A stretch of 53,655 nucleotides of DNA. It comes from Desulfofundulus luciae. GTDB lineage: Bacteria; Bacillota; Desulfotomaculia; Desulfotomaculales; Desulfovirgulaceae. This document shows, piece after piece, positions 16,686 through 24,906 of the stretch; the first letter of the stretch is position 1, and each line of letters opens with the position of its first letter. The stretch covers positions 1 to 53,655 of the forward strand of contig NZ_JAUSUX010000018.1 of the NCBI RefSeq assembly GCF_030813795.1, in the 5' to 3' direction. The position numbers were made by a program, and so were the translations under genes. The notes beneath the pieces were generated by a model. The model ran no database searches and was not told where the DNA came from. It saw only the letters and a list, made by a program, of their open reading frames with translations.

Positions 16686-16731
16686 AGTCCGGCCTAAAGC
16701 CGGGCTTTTTATTTTTATTTTTATTTTTTTT
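16686..16731 (+). terminator. Orphan plus-strand terminator hairpin with long T-tract
   Basis: AGUCCGGC (16686-16693) pairs with GCCGGGCU (16699-16706) as 8 bp including one G-U, followed by a 26-nt run that is almost all T. No plus-strand gene precedes it. Just upstream is a second stem, CAGCAGG/CCTGCTG (about 16638-16665). The 16.6-16.73 kb stretch could therefore be a small RNA divergent from alaS; no clear plus-strand promoter was found. Confidence 0.5.
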
Positions 16732-16770
16732 GCTCACACGCATCCACCAGATATCAGGGGCGGTCTCTAT

Positions 16771-16797
16771 AAAAAAAGTGAGGGGTTTCCTCACTTT
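16771..16797 (-). terminator. Terminator of the YtxH-like gene
   Basis: On the minus strand AAAGTGAGG/CCTCACTTT with a short loop is followed by T residues. It starts at the stop codon of the upstream gene. Confidence 0.8.
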
Positions 16798-16984
16798 AGC
16801 GGATAATATCGCTGACCCTGCTGGTCACTCCCCGGAGTATCCTTTGGGTCCTGGACCCGGGACGGCTGCTCCGCACAATGCGAAAAATACTCCTCTGCTC
16901 CGGTTTTCTTTGTGGGGGGGCCATGAGAATACCGATCACTGCTCCCAGTACACTGCCGGCAATGACACCGCGCCAGAAGCCCAT
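16796..16984 (-). CDS. YtxH-like small membrane protein
   Basis: This 62-residue protein begins MGFWRGVIAGSVLGAVIG, a glycine-zipper-like transmembrane helix, followed by 'ILMAPPQRKPEQRS' and a basic tail (RIVRSSRPGSRTQRIL). The helix followed by an 'LxAPxxG'-like turn is typical of the YtxH/gas-vesicle-like stress proteins. The function is unknown. ATG at 16984 is preferred, with AAGGTGG upstream, over the in-frame GTG at 16999. It is followed by a strong terminator. Confidence 0.75.
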   Translation of the reverse strand: MGFWRGVIAGSVLGAVIGILMAPPQRKPEQRSIFRIVRSSRPGSRTQRILRGVTSRVSDIIR

Positions 16985-17013
16985 ACGCACCACCTTCACC
17001 CCCTGGCGAAAAA

Positions 17014-17187
17014 TTAAAGCAGGAATTCGTTATGTGGATCAAAGGCCACCAGGCTGCCATCTTCAGCCAGTTCGTAAATCTGCACACCTTCTTTATTGAT
17101 GCGGTATTCTACGCAACAATCCCAGCAGTAATACTGGTCCTGGCCCACTTTCCCGGTAGCTTTACCACCACAAACCGGGCAATTCAA
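17014..17187 (-). CDS. Small zinc-ribbon protein (57 residues)
   Basis: This small gene runs from a TTG (17187) with GGAGG 10 nt upstream to a TAA. The product starts MNCPVCGGKATGKVGQ and continues 'DQYYCWDCCVEYRINKEG', giving two cysteine knuckles (CPVC and CWDC) of a zinc ribbon, then an acidic C-terminal strand region ('QIYELAEDGSLVAFDP'). I do not recognise a named family. Reading frame, knuckle spacing and the ribosome-binding site support a real gene. It sits between mnmA and the YtxH-like gene on the same strand. Confidence 0.7.
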   Translation of the reverse strand: MNCPVCGGKATGKVGQDQYYCWDCCVEYRINKEGVQIYELAEDGSLVAFDPHNEFLL

Positions 17188-17285
17188 ATGGCATTCGCCT
17201 CCTGTATCATCCTTTACACCTGCATTATGCCCGGCCGGAACAAAAAAAATACGCCGTCACGGCTCGCCATTTGTCGCAACAAACC

Positions 17286-18407
17286 CTAAATACTGGAAAC
17301 ATCCTGGCCGTTATGTGGGCCAGAGCACCTCCGGGCAATAATCCCACCACCAACCACGTAGTCGCCCTGGTAGTAGACCACCGACTGGCCGGGGGTGATG
17401 GCCCGCTGTGGTTTGGCAAAACGAACCAGTACCCGGTCACCATCCAGGGGGCTGATCACCGCCGGTGCCGGGCGGGAATTGTAGCGGATCTGGGCAGATA
17501 CCTCCATTGGTACGGTCAGCTTTTCAATTAAAATAAAATTATTGTCCTCCGCCACCAGCTCATCCCCCAGGACGGCATCCTCCGGCCCCAGCACAACAGC
17601 ATTGCGCTCGGGCTCGATGTCCACTACATAGAGCCTTTGCCCCGCGGCGATGCCCAATCCCCGGCGCTGGCCGATGGTATAGAAGGGTATACCCCGGTGC
17701 CGGCCAATAACGTTACCCTGGAGATCGAGGAAAGGCCCCGGCTTAATTTCCGCCCCCGTCCGCTCTTTTAAAAAATTATGGTAATCATTATCGGGAATAA
17801 AGCAGATTTCCTGGCTTTCAGGCTTTTCCGCCACCGGCAGGTCCCTTTCCGCCGCCATGCGACGCACCTGTTCTTTGGTATAATCCCCTAAAGGCATCAA
17901 CGTGTGCGCCAGTTGCTCCTGGGTCATGTTGTACAGGACATAGGTCTGGTCCTTGCGGGCATCGGCCGCCCGTTTCAAAACATAACGCCGCCGGTCCTCA
18001 TCGTAAGTTATCCGGGCATAATGGCCGGTAGCCACATAACTGGCTCCCAGGGAGCGGGCCTTTTGCAGCAGGCTTTCAAACTTAATATAGCGGTTGCAGG
18101 CAATGCAGGGGTTGGGTGTCCGCCCCCGGAGGTACTCCGCACAAAAATAGTTTACCACCCTGTCTTCAAAAATTTCACGGAAATTAAGCACGTAATAGGG
18201 AATACCCAGCCGGTGGGCCACCCGGCGGGCGTCTTCAACGGCGGCCAGGGAACAACAGCCCACGTGTTCCCCGGCCACCTCTGTGACGCCGGGATCCCAG
18301 ATTTGCATGGTCACCCCGATTACTTCATAGCCCCTTTCAACCAAAAGGGCGGCGGTGACCGAACTGTCCACGCCGCCGCTCATGGCCACGACAACCCTTG
18401 GCTTCAT
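17286..18407 (-). CDS. mnmA: tRNA-specific 2-thiouridylase
   Basis: MnmA of 373 residues makes the 2-thio group of s2U34 in tRNA-Lys/Glu/Gln. The ATP-pyrophosphatase loop is 'AMSGGVDSSVTAALL' at the N-terminus. The catalytic cysteines are in 'NPCIACNRYIKF' (first) and 'SQEICFIPDNDY' (second). The C-terminal beta-barrel ends 'VVYYQGDYVVGGGIIAR'. Length is usual. The nifU stop and the mnmA start abut, so nifU-mnmA translation is probably coupled. IscS upstream is the likely persulfide donor. Confidence 0.96.
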   Translation of the reverse strand: MKPRVVVAMSGGVDSSVTAALLVERGYEVIGVTMQIWDPGVTEVAGEHVGCCSLAAVEDARRVAHRLGIPYYVLNFREIFEDRVVNYFCAEYLRGRTPNPCIACNRYIKFESLLQKARSLGASYVATGHYARITYDEDRRRYVLKRAADARKDQTYVLYNMTQEQLAHTLMPLGDYTKEQVRRMAAERDLPVAEKPESQEICFIPDNDYHNFLKERTGAEIKPGPFLDLQGNVIGRHRGIPFYTIGQRRGLGIAAGQRLYVVDIEPERNAVVLGPEDAVLGDELVAEDNNFILIEKLTVPMEVSAQIRYNSRPAPAVISPLDGDRVLVRFAKPQRAITPGQSVVYYQGDYVVGGGIIARRCSGPHNGQDVSSI

Positions 18408-18797
18408 CTAATTCACCTGTTTATCTTCTTTTTTCTTTTTGCTGAGGTAATCCTGGATGGCCGCATGCAGGGCATCAGCGGCCAGGTTGGAACAGTGCAT
18501 TTTCTGGGGAGGCAGCCCGTCCAGAGCCTCGGCCACCTGCTTGTTGCTCACCTGCATGGCCTCTTCCAGGGTCTTCCCCTTGACCAGTTCGGTTACCATG
18601 CTGCTGGTGGCAATGGCCGCCCCGCAACCAAAGGTTTTAAACTTAATATCCTCGATAATATTATCTTTTACTTTAATATAGATTTTCATGATATCCCCGC
18701 ACACCGGGTTGCCCACCTGGCCCACGCCATCGGCATCGGGAATTTCTCCCACATTGCGGGGATTGGTAAAATGGTCCATTACCTTTTCTGAATACAT
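18408..18797 (-). CDS. nifU: Fe-S cluster scaffold, NifU N-terminal/IscU type
   Basis: This is a 129-residue scaffold starting 'MYSEKVMDHFTNPRNVGEI'. The three cluster-ligand cysteines are in 'GNPVCGDIM', 'TFGCGAAIATS' and 'PQKMHCSNLAADAL'. A Lys-rich tail (KKKKEDK) is seen. It builds transient [2Fe-2S]/[4Fe-4S] clusters with sulfur from the adjacent IscS. The open frame extends to 18854 but would overlap iscS; ATG 18797 matches the family start. The order rrf2-iscS-nifU-mnmA is the common clostridial arrangement. Confidence 0.94.
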   Translation of the reverse strand: MYSEKVMDHFTNPRNVGEIPDADGVGQVGNPVCGDIMKIYIKVKDNIIEDIKFKTFGCGAAIATSSMVTELVKGKTLEEAMQVSNKQVAEALDGLPPQKMHCSNLAADALHAAIQDYLSKKKKEDKQVN

Positions 18798-18814
18798 CGC
18801 TTTGGCGACCCCCC

Positions 18815-20041
18815 TTAAGCACGGCAGGTATGGCTGATCCGGCAACCGTTGCACCGGTCGGAAAGGGCAAATTCTGTCTCCTGATCCAGGGGAGACATGG
18901 CCCGTAACCTTTCCACAATCGGCGGCATTACCTCCAGGAAGTAGTCGATATCTTCTTCCGTATTATCCCTGCCCAGGGTTATACGGATGGAACCGTGGGC
19001 CACCTCATGGGGGATGCCCATGGCCAGCAAAACGTGGGACGGCTCCAGGGAACCGGAAGTACAGGCGGAACCGCTGGAAGCGGCAATACCCTGCAGGTCC
19101 AGGCTTAAAAGCATGGACTCGCCTTCAATAAATTCAAAACAGAAACTGGCATGGTTGGGCAAACGTTTGGTGGGATGGCCCGTTAGACGCACGTGATCTA
19201 TTTTTTCCGTCACCTCACGAATGAGCCTGTCCCGCAACCTGGTGAGGTAGGCCGCCTCCTGCTCCATATTGGCCATGGCCAGCTCCACCGCCTTGCCCAG
19301 GCCAATAATTCCGGGAGTGTTCTCCGTCCCCGCCCGGCGCAGCCGTTCCTGGGCGCCGCCATGGAAGAGGGTCTGTCTCCAGCGGGTACCTTTACGGATG
19401 TAAAGGGCGCCAATGCCCTTGGGGCCATAGATCTTGTGTCCGGAGATGGTCAGCAGGTCCACATTTAATTCATCGACATTGACGGGAATTTTACCAAAAC
19501 TCTGTACCGCATCGGTATGGAACAAAATGCCCCTTTCCCTGGCCAGGCGACCAATTTCGGCAATGGGCATGATGGTACCCACTTCGTTGTTGGCGTGCAT
19601 AATGGTAATTAAAATGGTCTTGTCGGTAATGGCGGCGGCCACGTCTTCCACGCTGACCATGCCGTACTGGTCTACCGGCAAAATGGTAACGGTAAATCCC
19701 TGCTTGCCCAGGGCTTTCACGGTATTGAGGACGGCATGATGTTCCACGGCTGAAGTAATAATGTGGTTGCCGCGGTTGCGGTTGGTATAGGCCACCCCGT
19801 GAATGGCCATGTTATCGGCTTCCGTACCGCCGCTGGTGAAAACAATTTCGGCGGGATTGGCACCAATGGCCGCGGCCACCTTTTCCCTGGCTTCTTCCAC
19901 CGCCTTCCGGGCCTTCTGGCCAAAGTAGTGCAGGCTGGTGGGATTGCCGAAATTATCTTTTAAAAAGCGGCACATTTCCTCCACCACTTCCGGGTGCACG
20001 GGAGTGGTGGCACTGTGGTCGAAATAAACTCGACGGGTCAT
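18815..20041 (-). CDS. iscS: Cysteine desulfurase
   Basis: This 408-residue PLP enzyme turns cysteine into alanine plus a persulfide for Fe-S assembly and tRNA thiolation. It starts 'MTRRVYFDHSATTPVHPEV', with the PLP lysine in 'LTISGHKIYGPKGIG' and the mobile catalytic-Cys loop 'SSGSACTSGSLEPSHVL' (IscS/NifS group I). The tail adds a cysteine-rich 'DRCNGCRISHTC' end, an extra three-cysteine segment not needed for catalysis. AGGAGG lies 11 nt before the ATG. It is followed at 17 nt by the scaffold gene and preceded by the Rrf2 regulator. Confidence 0.96.
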   Translation of the reverse strand: MTRRVYFDHSATTPVHPEVVEEMCRFLKDNFGNPTSLHYFGQKARKAVEEAREKVAAAIGANPAEIVFTSGGTEADNMAIHGVAYTNRNRGNHIITSAVEHHAVLNTVKALGKQGFTVTILPVDQYGMVSVEDVAAAITDKTILITIMHANNEVGTIMPIAEIGRLARERGILFHTDAVQSFGKIPVNVDELNVDLLTISGHKIYGPKGIGALYIRKGTRWRQTLFHGGAQERLRRAGTENTPGIIGLGKAVELAMANMEQEAAYLTRLRDRLIREVTEKIDHVRLTGHPTKRLPNHASFCFEFIEGESMLLSLDLQGIAASSGSACTSGSLEPSHVLLAMGIPHEVAHGSIRITLGRDNTEEDIDYFLEVMPPIVERLRAMSPLDQETEFALSDRCNGCRISHTCRA

Positions 20042-20067
20042 ACAGCGTCTAGCCTCCTCTTTTTTGG

Positions 20068-20505
20068 TCAAAGCTCCCTGGTCTGGCGGATCTTTGCGGC
20101 GTCGCGGCACATATCAGCCAGGCTGATGGAATCCAGTACCCCGGCGATACTGTCCCGTACCCGGGCCCAAACAGTACGGCTAATGCAGTAGTCAGCCTGG
20201 TCGCATTCTTTCGGGTCCACTTCCTTGACGCATTCCACCGGCGCAATGGGTCCCTCCAGGGCCCGGATTATATCTCCCACCTTAATATTCTCCGGCTCCC
20301 GGGCCAGGATATACCCCCCCTGGGCTCCCCTGACACTTTTGACTAAACCGGCCTTGCGGAGCCTGGCAATCAGTTGTTCCAGGTAGTGCTCGGAGAGGCT
20401 TTGTCTTTCGGCCACACTCTTTAAAGGTATGGGTTCCGTCCCGTAATGTAGAGCCAGGTCGAACATGGCCTTGAGACCGTAATGGCCCCTGGTGGACAGG
20501 CGCAA
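20068..20505 (-). CDS. Rrf2/IscR-type regulator of Fe-S assembly
   Basis: This 145-residue Rrf2 winged-helix regulator starts 'MRLSTRGHYGLKAMFDLAL' with 'RLRKAGLVKSVRGAQGGYILA' in the wing. The cluster segment 'VECVKEVDPKECDQADYC' holds three cysteines spaced as in IscR, so it may carry a [2Fe-2S] cluster, unlike CymR, which lacks these cysteines. TTG start with an excellent GGAGGTGA. It is the first gene before iscS-nifU-mnmA and probably controls the operon. Two similar operator-like sequences flank its promoter. Confidence 0.92.
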   Translation of the reverse strand: MRLSTRGHYGLKAMFDLALHYGTEPIPLKSVAERQSLSEHYLEQLIARLRKAGLVKSVRGAQGGYILAREPENIKVGDIIRALEGPIAPVECVKEVDPKECDQADYCISRTVWARVRDSIAGVLDSISLADMCRDAAKIRQTREL

Positions 20506-20541
20506 ATCGTCACCTCCCCCGGGTTATGAATCCATGTCCAA

Positions 20542-20562
20542 ATCATACTAAATTACTCGGAT
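20542..20562. promoter_or_regulatory. Candidate Rrf2/IscR operator 1
   Basis: On the minus strand ATCCGAGTAATTTAGTATGAT lies just downstream of the -10 box. It resembles the CCGAGTA...TAGT half-sites bound by IscR-like proteins, and a related sequence (operator 2) lies 47 nt away. Position inside the early transcript suits repression. Confidence 0.45.
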
Positions 20563-20574
20563 TTCATGGGATGA

Positions 20575-20603
20575 TTTTAACATATCTCATCAAGCGGTGT
20601 CAA
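20575..20603 (-). promoter_or_regulatory. Promoter of the rrf2-iscS-nifU-mnmA operon
   Basis: Perfect TTGACA (20598-20603) and TTAAAA (20575-20580) on the minus strand are 17 nt apart, about 70 nt before the TTG start. Confidence 0.6.
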
Positions 20604-20608
20604 TGAAA

Positions 20609-20630
20609 ACCGAGCAAAATACTAAGAATT
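20609..20630. promoter_or_regulatory. Candidate Rrf2/IscR operator 2
   Basis: ACCGAGCAAAATACTAAGAA on the plus strand shares the CCGAG-N(A/T)-rich-TA-TA pattern with operator 1 but in the opposite orientation. It lies just upstream of the -35 box and touches the rarA stop. Confidence 0.35.
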
Positions 20631-21915
20631 ACTCTTTCTCCTCCCCCTGCCCGGAAGGCTCGTAAAACACCGCACCGGTTAATTCCGGGGGAAGGTACTG
20701 CTGGGGCACATGGTGGCCGGGGTAGTCGTGGGGGTATTTGTAGCCCTTCCCGTGACCGAGGGCAGCGGCACCAGGATAACTGGCATCCCGCAGGTGAACG
20801 GGCACCGGGTGGGATCTCTCCTTTTCCACCACGGCCATGGCCCGGTCAATGGCCCGGATCACCGAATTGCTCTTGGGCGCCCTGGCGATATACAGGGCGG
20901 CCTCGGCCATAATAATGCGGGCCTCCGGCAGTCCCACCCGCTCCACGGCCTGGGCCGCGGCGGTGGCCACCAGGAGGGCCCGGGGATCGGCCAGGCCCAC
21001 ATCCTCGGCGGCATGGATCATCATCCGCCGGCAGATAAAGGCGGGATCTTCCCCGGCATAAATAAGGCGGGCCAGCCAGTAGACGGTGGCCTGGGGATCA
21101 GAACCCCGCATGCTTTTAATGAAGGCGGAGACCACATCGTAATGCTCATCTTCCCGGTCGTATTTGAGCACCAGGCGCCCTGAGGCCTGTTCTGCCACCG
21201 CCAGGTCAATGCGCCGTATCCCCTCCCCGTCGGGGGGAGTAGTCAGCACCGCCATTTCCAAAAAGTTCAGGGCTGCCCGGGCATCACCGTTGGCCGCCCG
21301 GACGAAATGCCGCAATGCTTCCGGCTCAATTTCAACCCGGTACTCCCCGAGGCCCCGTTCCTTATCGGCAAGCGCCCGCTGCAGGATGCGGTAAATGGCT
21401 TCATCGGAGAGGGGTTCCAGGCGGTAGAGCTGTGAACGGCTTAACAGGGGTCGGTTGACGGTAAACATGGGGTTTTCCGTGGTGGACCCGATCAAGGTAA
21501 TCAAGCCGTTTTCCACCGAGGGGAGGAGGGCGTCCTGCTGGGCCTTGTTGAAGCGGTGAATTTCATCTATGAACAGGATTGTTTTTTGACCGTAATAGGC
21601 CCGCCGGTCCTTTGCCTCCTGGACCACCCGGCGGATATCGTTTACCCCGGCCATGACCGCGTTGAGACTGACGAAATGTGCCCGGGTCATGCGGGCGATA
21701 ATACGGGCCAGGGTGGTTTTCCCCGTCCCCGGCGGGCCCCAAAGGATGATGGAACGCAACTGGTCGGCTTCGATGGCCCGGCGCAAGGGCGTGCCCCTGC
21801 CCACAACGGCAGCCTGCTCTTCAAATTCATCCAGGGTGGTGGGGCGCATCCGCTCGGCCAGGGGAGCCTCCCGCTCCAGCGTGTGCTCCAGGGACCGGGT
21901 AAACAGGTTGTCCAT
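20629..21915 (-). CDS. rarA: Replication-associated recombination protein A (AAA+ ATPase)
   Basis: This 428-residue RarA/MgsA clamp-loader-like ATPase acts at stalled forks. Walker A is '[17 protein letters not shown]' and Walker B '[16 protein letters not shown]', with the sensor region '[20 protein letters not shown]'. The tetramerisation C-terminus has '[26 protein letters not shown]'. The length is normal. A TATAAT at about 21937-21942 and AGAGGTGAG lie upstream. It is on the same strand as the Rrf2 operon but ends before that operon's promoter. Confidence 0.96.
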   Translation of the reverse strand: MDNLFTRSLEHTLEREAPLAERMRPTTLDEFEEQAAVVGRGTPLRRAIEADQLRSIILWGPPGTGKTTLARIIARMTRAHFVSLNAVMAGVNDIRRVVQEAKDRRAYYGQKTILFIDEIHRFNKAQQDALLPSVENGLITLIGSTTENPMFTVNRPLLSRSQLYRLEPLSDEAIYRILQRALADKERGLGEYRVEIEPEALRHFVRAANGDARAALNFLEMAVLTTPPDGEGIRRIDLAVAEQASGRLVLKYDREDEHYDVVSAFIKSMRGSDPQATVYWLARLIYAGEDPAFICRRMMIHAAEDVGLADPRALLVATAAAQAVERVGLPEARIIMAEAALYIARAPKSNSVIRAIDRAMAVVEKERSHPVPVHLRDASYPGAAALGHGKGYKYPHDYPGHHVPQQYLPPELTGAVFYEPSGQGEEKE

Positions 21916-22063
21916 TCAAAACTCACCTCTAACTAGATTATACTAAAGAACCGCCGGCCATACCGCAGAATCCAAGCCCCGGTGAGGAACATTTACTTAA
22001 GACTTTTCGAGCGACAAAAAATTATGACACGGTATTTTGGTTACCACATTCTGGTGGATATGA

Positions 22064-22092
22064 ATAAAAGGACCGGTCGTAATGGCCGGTCC
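22064..22092 (-). terminator. Terminator of the carbonic anhydrase gene
   Basis: GGACCGG (22070-22076) and CCGGTCC (22086-22092) form a 7-bp stem; on the minus strand TTTTATT follows. Confidence 0.7.
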
Positions 22093-22116
22093 TACGATAT
22101 GTCGGCATCATTTATG

Positions 22117-22875
22117 TTACTTGGCATCGAAAAATACGACTTCGCCGGAACCAAGGTGGTACTTGGCACCTATAACAGTAAGTTTGCCGCTTTCTTTCAG
22201 ATGCTTTACGATGGGGCTCTTTTCCAGGTCGGCTATTGCCGCCTTGATATTTTCATCAGTGGCCTTTTCATAAAGGTCGTTGCCGGTGGCCCCTGCGGCT
22301 TTTACTTTTTCAACTGACGGTTTAATTTTAGCAACGATCGAGCCAAGGCTTCCGGGGGCTTCCCCGCCGTCAGCGGTTGCCTTGACGGCTCCGCATTTCT
22401 CGTGGCCCATTACGACCACCAGGGGAGTGCCGAGGTGCTCAACGGCATACTCAACGCTGCCGATTGCAACCGGGTCGAGTACGTTGCCTGCGACACGGAT
22501 GACAAACAGGTCACCCAGACCCTGATCGAATATTAACTCCGGCGAGACACGGGAGTCCGAACAGGTGACTACCACGGCGAAGGGTTTCTGACCTTTGACG
22601 GCCAGTTCTTCGCGTTTTGTGCTTCCCAGATCTTTGTTAGCTAACTTGCCCGACACAAATCTTTTGTTTCCTTCGATGAGCAGTTGCTTGGCTTCAGAAG
22701 CTGATGCCACCACCTCGGGCCTCTTATAGACCGAGGCCTGCTGCGAATCGTTGCTTGCTGCCTTTGACGCAGAGGTCTCAGCCGCTTTTTGTTGGGTGGC
22801 ACAACCCGGCATTGCTACTATCGCAAGGATAAACAATGCCACCAGGGTAAGACATACTACTTTTCTCCTCAACAA
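22117..22875 (-). CDS. Beta-class carbonic anhydrase lipoprotein
   Basis: This is a 252-residue beta-carbonic anhydrase exported as a lipoprotein. The signal peptide 'VVCLTLVALFILAIVAMPGC' ends in lipobox MPGC (Cys25), then comes an Ala/Ser/Gln linker to about residue 55. The catalytic domain shows the zinc ligands C105 with D107/R109 (CSDSR), H158 and C161 (GHEKCG). It interconverts CO2 and bicarbonate, here outside the membrane. The TTG start (22875, or the next TTG) gives a proper signal sequence. It is divergent from a TauE/SafE transporter across a 451-nt gap and has its own terminator. Confidence 0.93.
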   Translation of the reverse strand: MLRRKVVCLTLVALFILAIVAMPGCATQQKAAETSASKAASNDSQQASVYKRPEVVASASEAKQLLIEGNKRFVSGKLANKDLGSTKREELAVKGQKPFAVVVTCSDSRVSPELIFDQGLGDLFVIRVAGNVLDPVAIGSVEYAVEHLGTPLVVVMGHEKCGAVKATADGGEAPGSLGSIVAKIKPSVEKVKAAGATGNDLYEKATDENIKAAIADLEKSPIVKHLKESGKLTVIGAKYHLGSGEVVFFDAK

Positions 22876-23326
22876 ACCTAACCCCCCTAAAAAATTTTTT
22901 ATTCTTATTTGCTAAAAAATTTCTAATTCCTTCTAATATCAAAATAATTGCCAACATTTTTTAAATAGGTAATGCCCTAACGTCGAATACTGAATTATCT
23001 ACTACCTCTGCCCCTGGCAAAATTAATTTGCCGGAAGACATTTTTTATGGCTCCTCGCTATTTCGAGTGGGTAGACTAGAATTATATGTTATCAGAAACA
23101 ATATTTGGGTAATCCGTAGTCAAGACGACTCCCGATAATGTAAGCAATGAGAGTTCTGACGCAATAAAAGCAGGGGATATGTCACAGCACATGGTTTCAA
23201 TGTGCTCCGGACCAGTCTACTTGATTAACAGATAAATGTATAATATAATATAATACCTCCCGGAGGGGTAAGTATAGGGCAGCGCTGGCGCGCTTATAAA
23301 GTGAGATTTTACTGGAGCAGCAAAAA
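22876..23326. other. 451-nt divergent intergenic region
   Basis: This AT-rich gap lies between the carbonic anhydrase (minus) and the TauE/SafE gene (plus). It holds a plus-strand promoter (23221-23249), a short TAATA repeat run (about 23240-23254) and a small palindrome CCTCCCGGAGGG (23256-23267) in the leader. I see no ORF with a ribosome-binding site and no riboswitch I recognise. The minus-strand promoter for the anhydrase could not be placed with confidence. Confidence 0.5.
23221..23249 (+). promoter_or_regulatory. Promoter of the TauE/SafE gene
   Basis: TTGATT (23221-23226) and a perfect TATAAT (23244-23249) are 17 nt apart; the leader of about 70 nt contains the palindrome CCTCCCGGAGGG. 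Confidence 0.6.
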
Positions 23327-24094
23327 ATGATTAGTTTATTGATAGGATTGGCGGCAGGTTTCTTTGGAGGGCTTGTTGGCCTCGGCGGCGGAGTAATAAT
23401 GATCCCCCTGATGGTGAGCATCCTGAAGATGGGCCAGCATAAGGCCCACGGCACAAGCCTTGTAGCACTCGTCTTCACCGGAATTTCGGGGGCTGTTACC
23501 TATGCTTTAAATGGTTCGGTGGATATACTGGCCTCCGTCCTGCTGGCTTCCACTGCCATATTTACCGCCAGGGCAGGAGCGCACTTTGCCAATGCTCTTC
23601 CCGAATGGAAGCTCAAAAGGTCTTTCGGCGGGTTTTTAATCCTAGTCTCCCTGCTGTTGCTTTTAAAACCTTACCTGCCCCACGTATGCCGGCATATCAC
23701 AGGTTGGTTAGAAACTCTTATCCTCTTATTAACAGGTATTTTTACCGGCTTCCTCTCCGGGATGATGGGGGTCGGCGGGGGTACGATAATGGTGCCTTCC
23801 ATGGTGCTGCTCACCGGCTTCACCCAGTATACCGCGCAGGGCTGTTCCCTCCTCGCCATGGTTCCCGTGGGAACAGCCGGTGCTTATACCCACTGGCGTT
23901 TGGGAAATGTCAGCGCAAGTATCCTGCCGGGATTGGTACCGGGCATCCTGATTGGTACATATCTGGGCGGCTCCCTGGCCCATATCCTGTCTGAAGGAGC
24001 TTTGCGTATTATATTCTCCGCCGTGCTGATCTGGACGGGTGTAAGATATTTAAGAACACCAAAACCTCAGGCTGGTGAGGTTAATTACAGTTGA
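23327..24094 (+). CDS. TauE/SafE (TSUP) family anion permease
   Basis: This 255-residue membrane protein has the duplicated TSUP pattern. Repeat one starts 'LLIGLAAGFFGGLVGLGGGVIMIPLM'; repeat two starts 'LLTGIFTGFLSGMMGVGGGTIMVPSMVLL'. About eight helices are present. Members move sulfite, sulfoacetate or other small organic/sulfur anions. In a likely sulfate reducer, sulfite or a related anion is reasonable, while pairing with a secreted carbonic anhydrase hints at bicarbonate-linked exchange; both are inference. The ATG has GGAG 10 nt upstream, and a terminator follows. Confidence 0.92.
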   Translation: MISLLIGLAAGFFGGLVGLGGGVIMIPLMVSILKMGQHKAHGTSLVALVFTGISGAVTYALNGSVDILASVLLASTAIFTARAGAHFANALPEWKLKRSFGGFLILVSLLLLLKPYLPHVCRHITGWLETLILLLTGIFTGFLSGMMGVGGGTIMVPSMVLLTGFTQYTAQGCSLLAMVPVGTAGAYTHWRLGNVSASILPGLVPGILIGTYLGGSLAHILSEGALRIIFSAVLIWTGVRYLRTPKPQAGEVNYS

Positions 24095-24104
24095 ACAAGG
24101 GGAA

Positions 24105-24130
24105 AGGAGCGGCTAAGCTCGCTCCTTTTT
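24105..24130 (+). terminator. Terminator of the TauE/SafE gene
   Basis: AAGGAGCG (24105-24112) pairs with CGCTCCTT (24120-24127), followed by TTTTTATTT. Confidence 0.8.
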
Positions 24131-24175
24131 ATTTATAACTGTTAAAGGATATTGCTTTACAGGAGAATGGATACC

Positions 24176-24906
24176 ATGTTGAATAACGGTGATGCTCCCC
24201 GCCCGCGGCGGGGGATGATGGGCATCATACTGGCTTTCGTTCCCTGGATTCTGTACTGGAGCTTCCCGGCTCCCTGGGGTTTGACGGGCGGGCTGGCGGG
24301 TTCGGCCCTTCTTTTAGCCCGGCAAGTGGGCCGGGGAAAGCCGAAGTTAATGGATGGGGTAACCCTGGCTTTTTTCGTGGCGGCCGGGATCATGAGCTAC
24401 GGCCTGCACTCCCCCTGGTTTGCCCGCTGGGAGGGAGTACTGGTTTTTGCCGTCCTGGCAGCCATGGCCCTGGTTTCCCTGGCCGTCCGCTCCCCTTTTA
24501 CCCTCCAGTACGCCCGGGAGGACTGGCCCCAGGAATTCTGGCAAGAACCCCTGTTTGTCCGCACCAACGTACATATCACCCTGGCCTGGGCCCTGGCCTT
24601 TTTATACGGCGCCGGGGCGGCCGCTTTTAATACCCTTAACCCCCGGGTATCTATGCTCCCCTGTTGACCCACGCCGGTACGGCTCTGGCCCTGGCGTTTA
24701 CCATCATCTGGCATGAATATTACTACCCGCGCCGCACCATTGGCCGCATGCTCCGGGAAAAGGAATGCCGCCGCCCCAGGTGGCCAAATCCCGACCTGGC
24801 CTCCTGGCAGCATATCAGGCAAATCAAGGCGGGTGAGAATGACCCCCCCGGGCCCGGCCGGGATTCACCCATACCCCTGTCCCTTGTATATAAGGTCCAC
24901 CCGGAG
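24176..24906 (+). pseudogene. Frameshifted multi-helix membrane protein
   Basis: The first part (to TGA 24665-24667) encodes about five hydrophobic helices ('MMGIILAFVPWILYWSF', 'VFAVLAAMALVSLAV', 'TLAWALAFLYGAGAAAF'). The protein-like continuation 'GIYAPLLTHAGTALALAF' then 'TIIWHEYYYPRR' lies in another frame. The frames meet at a C-run (24640-24644): one extra C would restore one reading frame. In that frame the sequence runs on without a stop into the FAD-binding start of the next gene. Function not recognised. ATG 24176 has AGGAG 10 nt upstream. The lesion could be a real mutation or a sequencing error in the homopolymer. Confidence 0.6.

Noticed and set aside
23240-23267. TAATA repeats and CCTCCCGGAGGG palindrome as a riboswitch
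   Set aside because: Too small and no known aptamer core; listed only as promoter and leader features.
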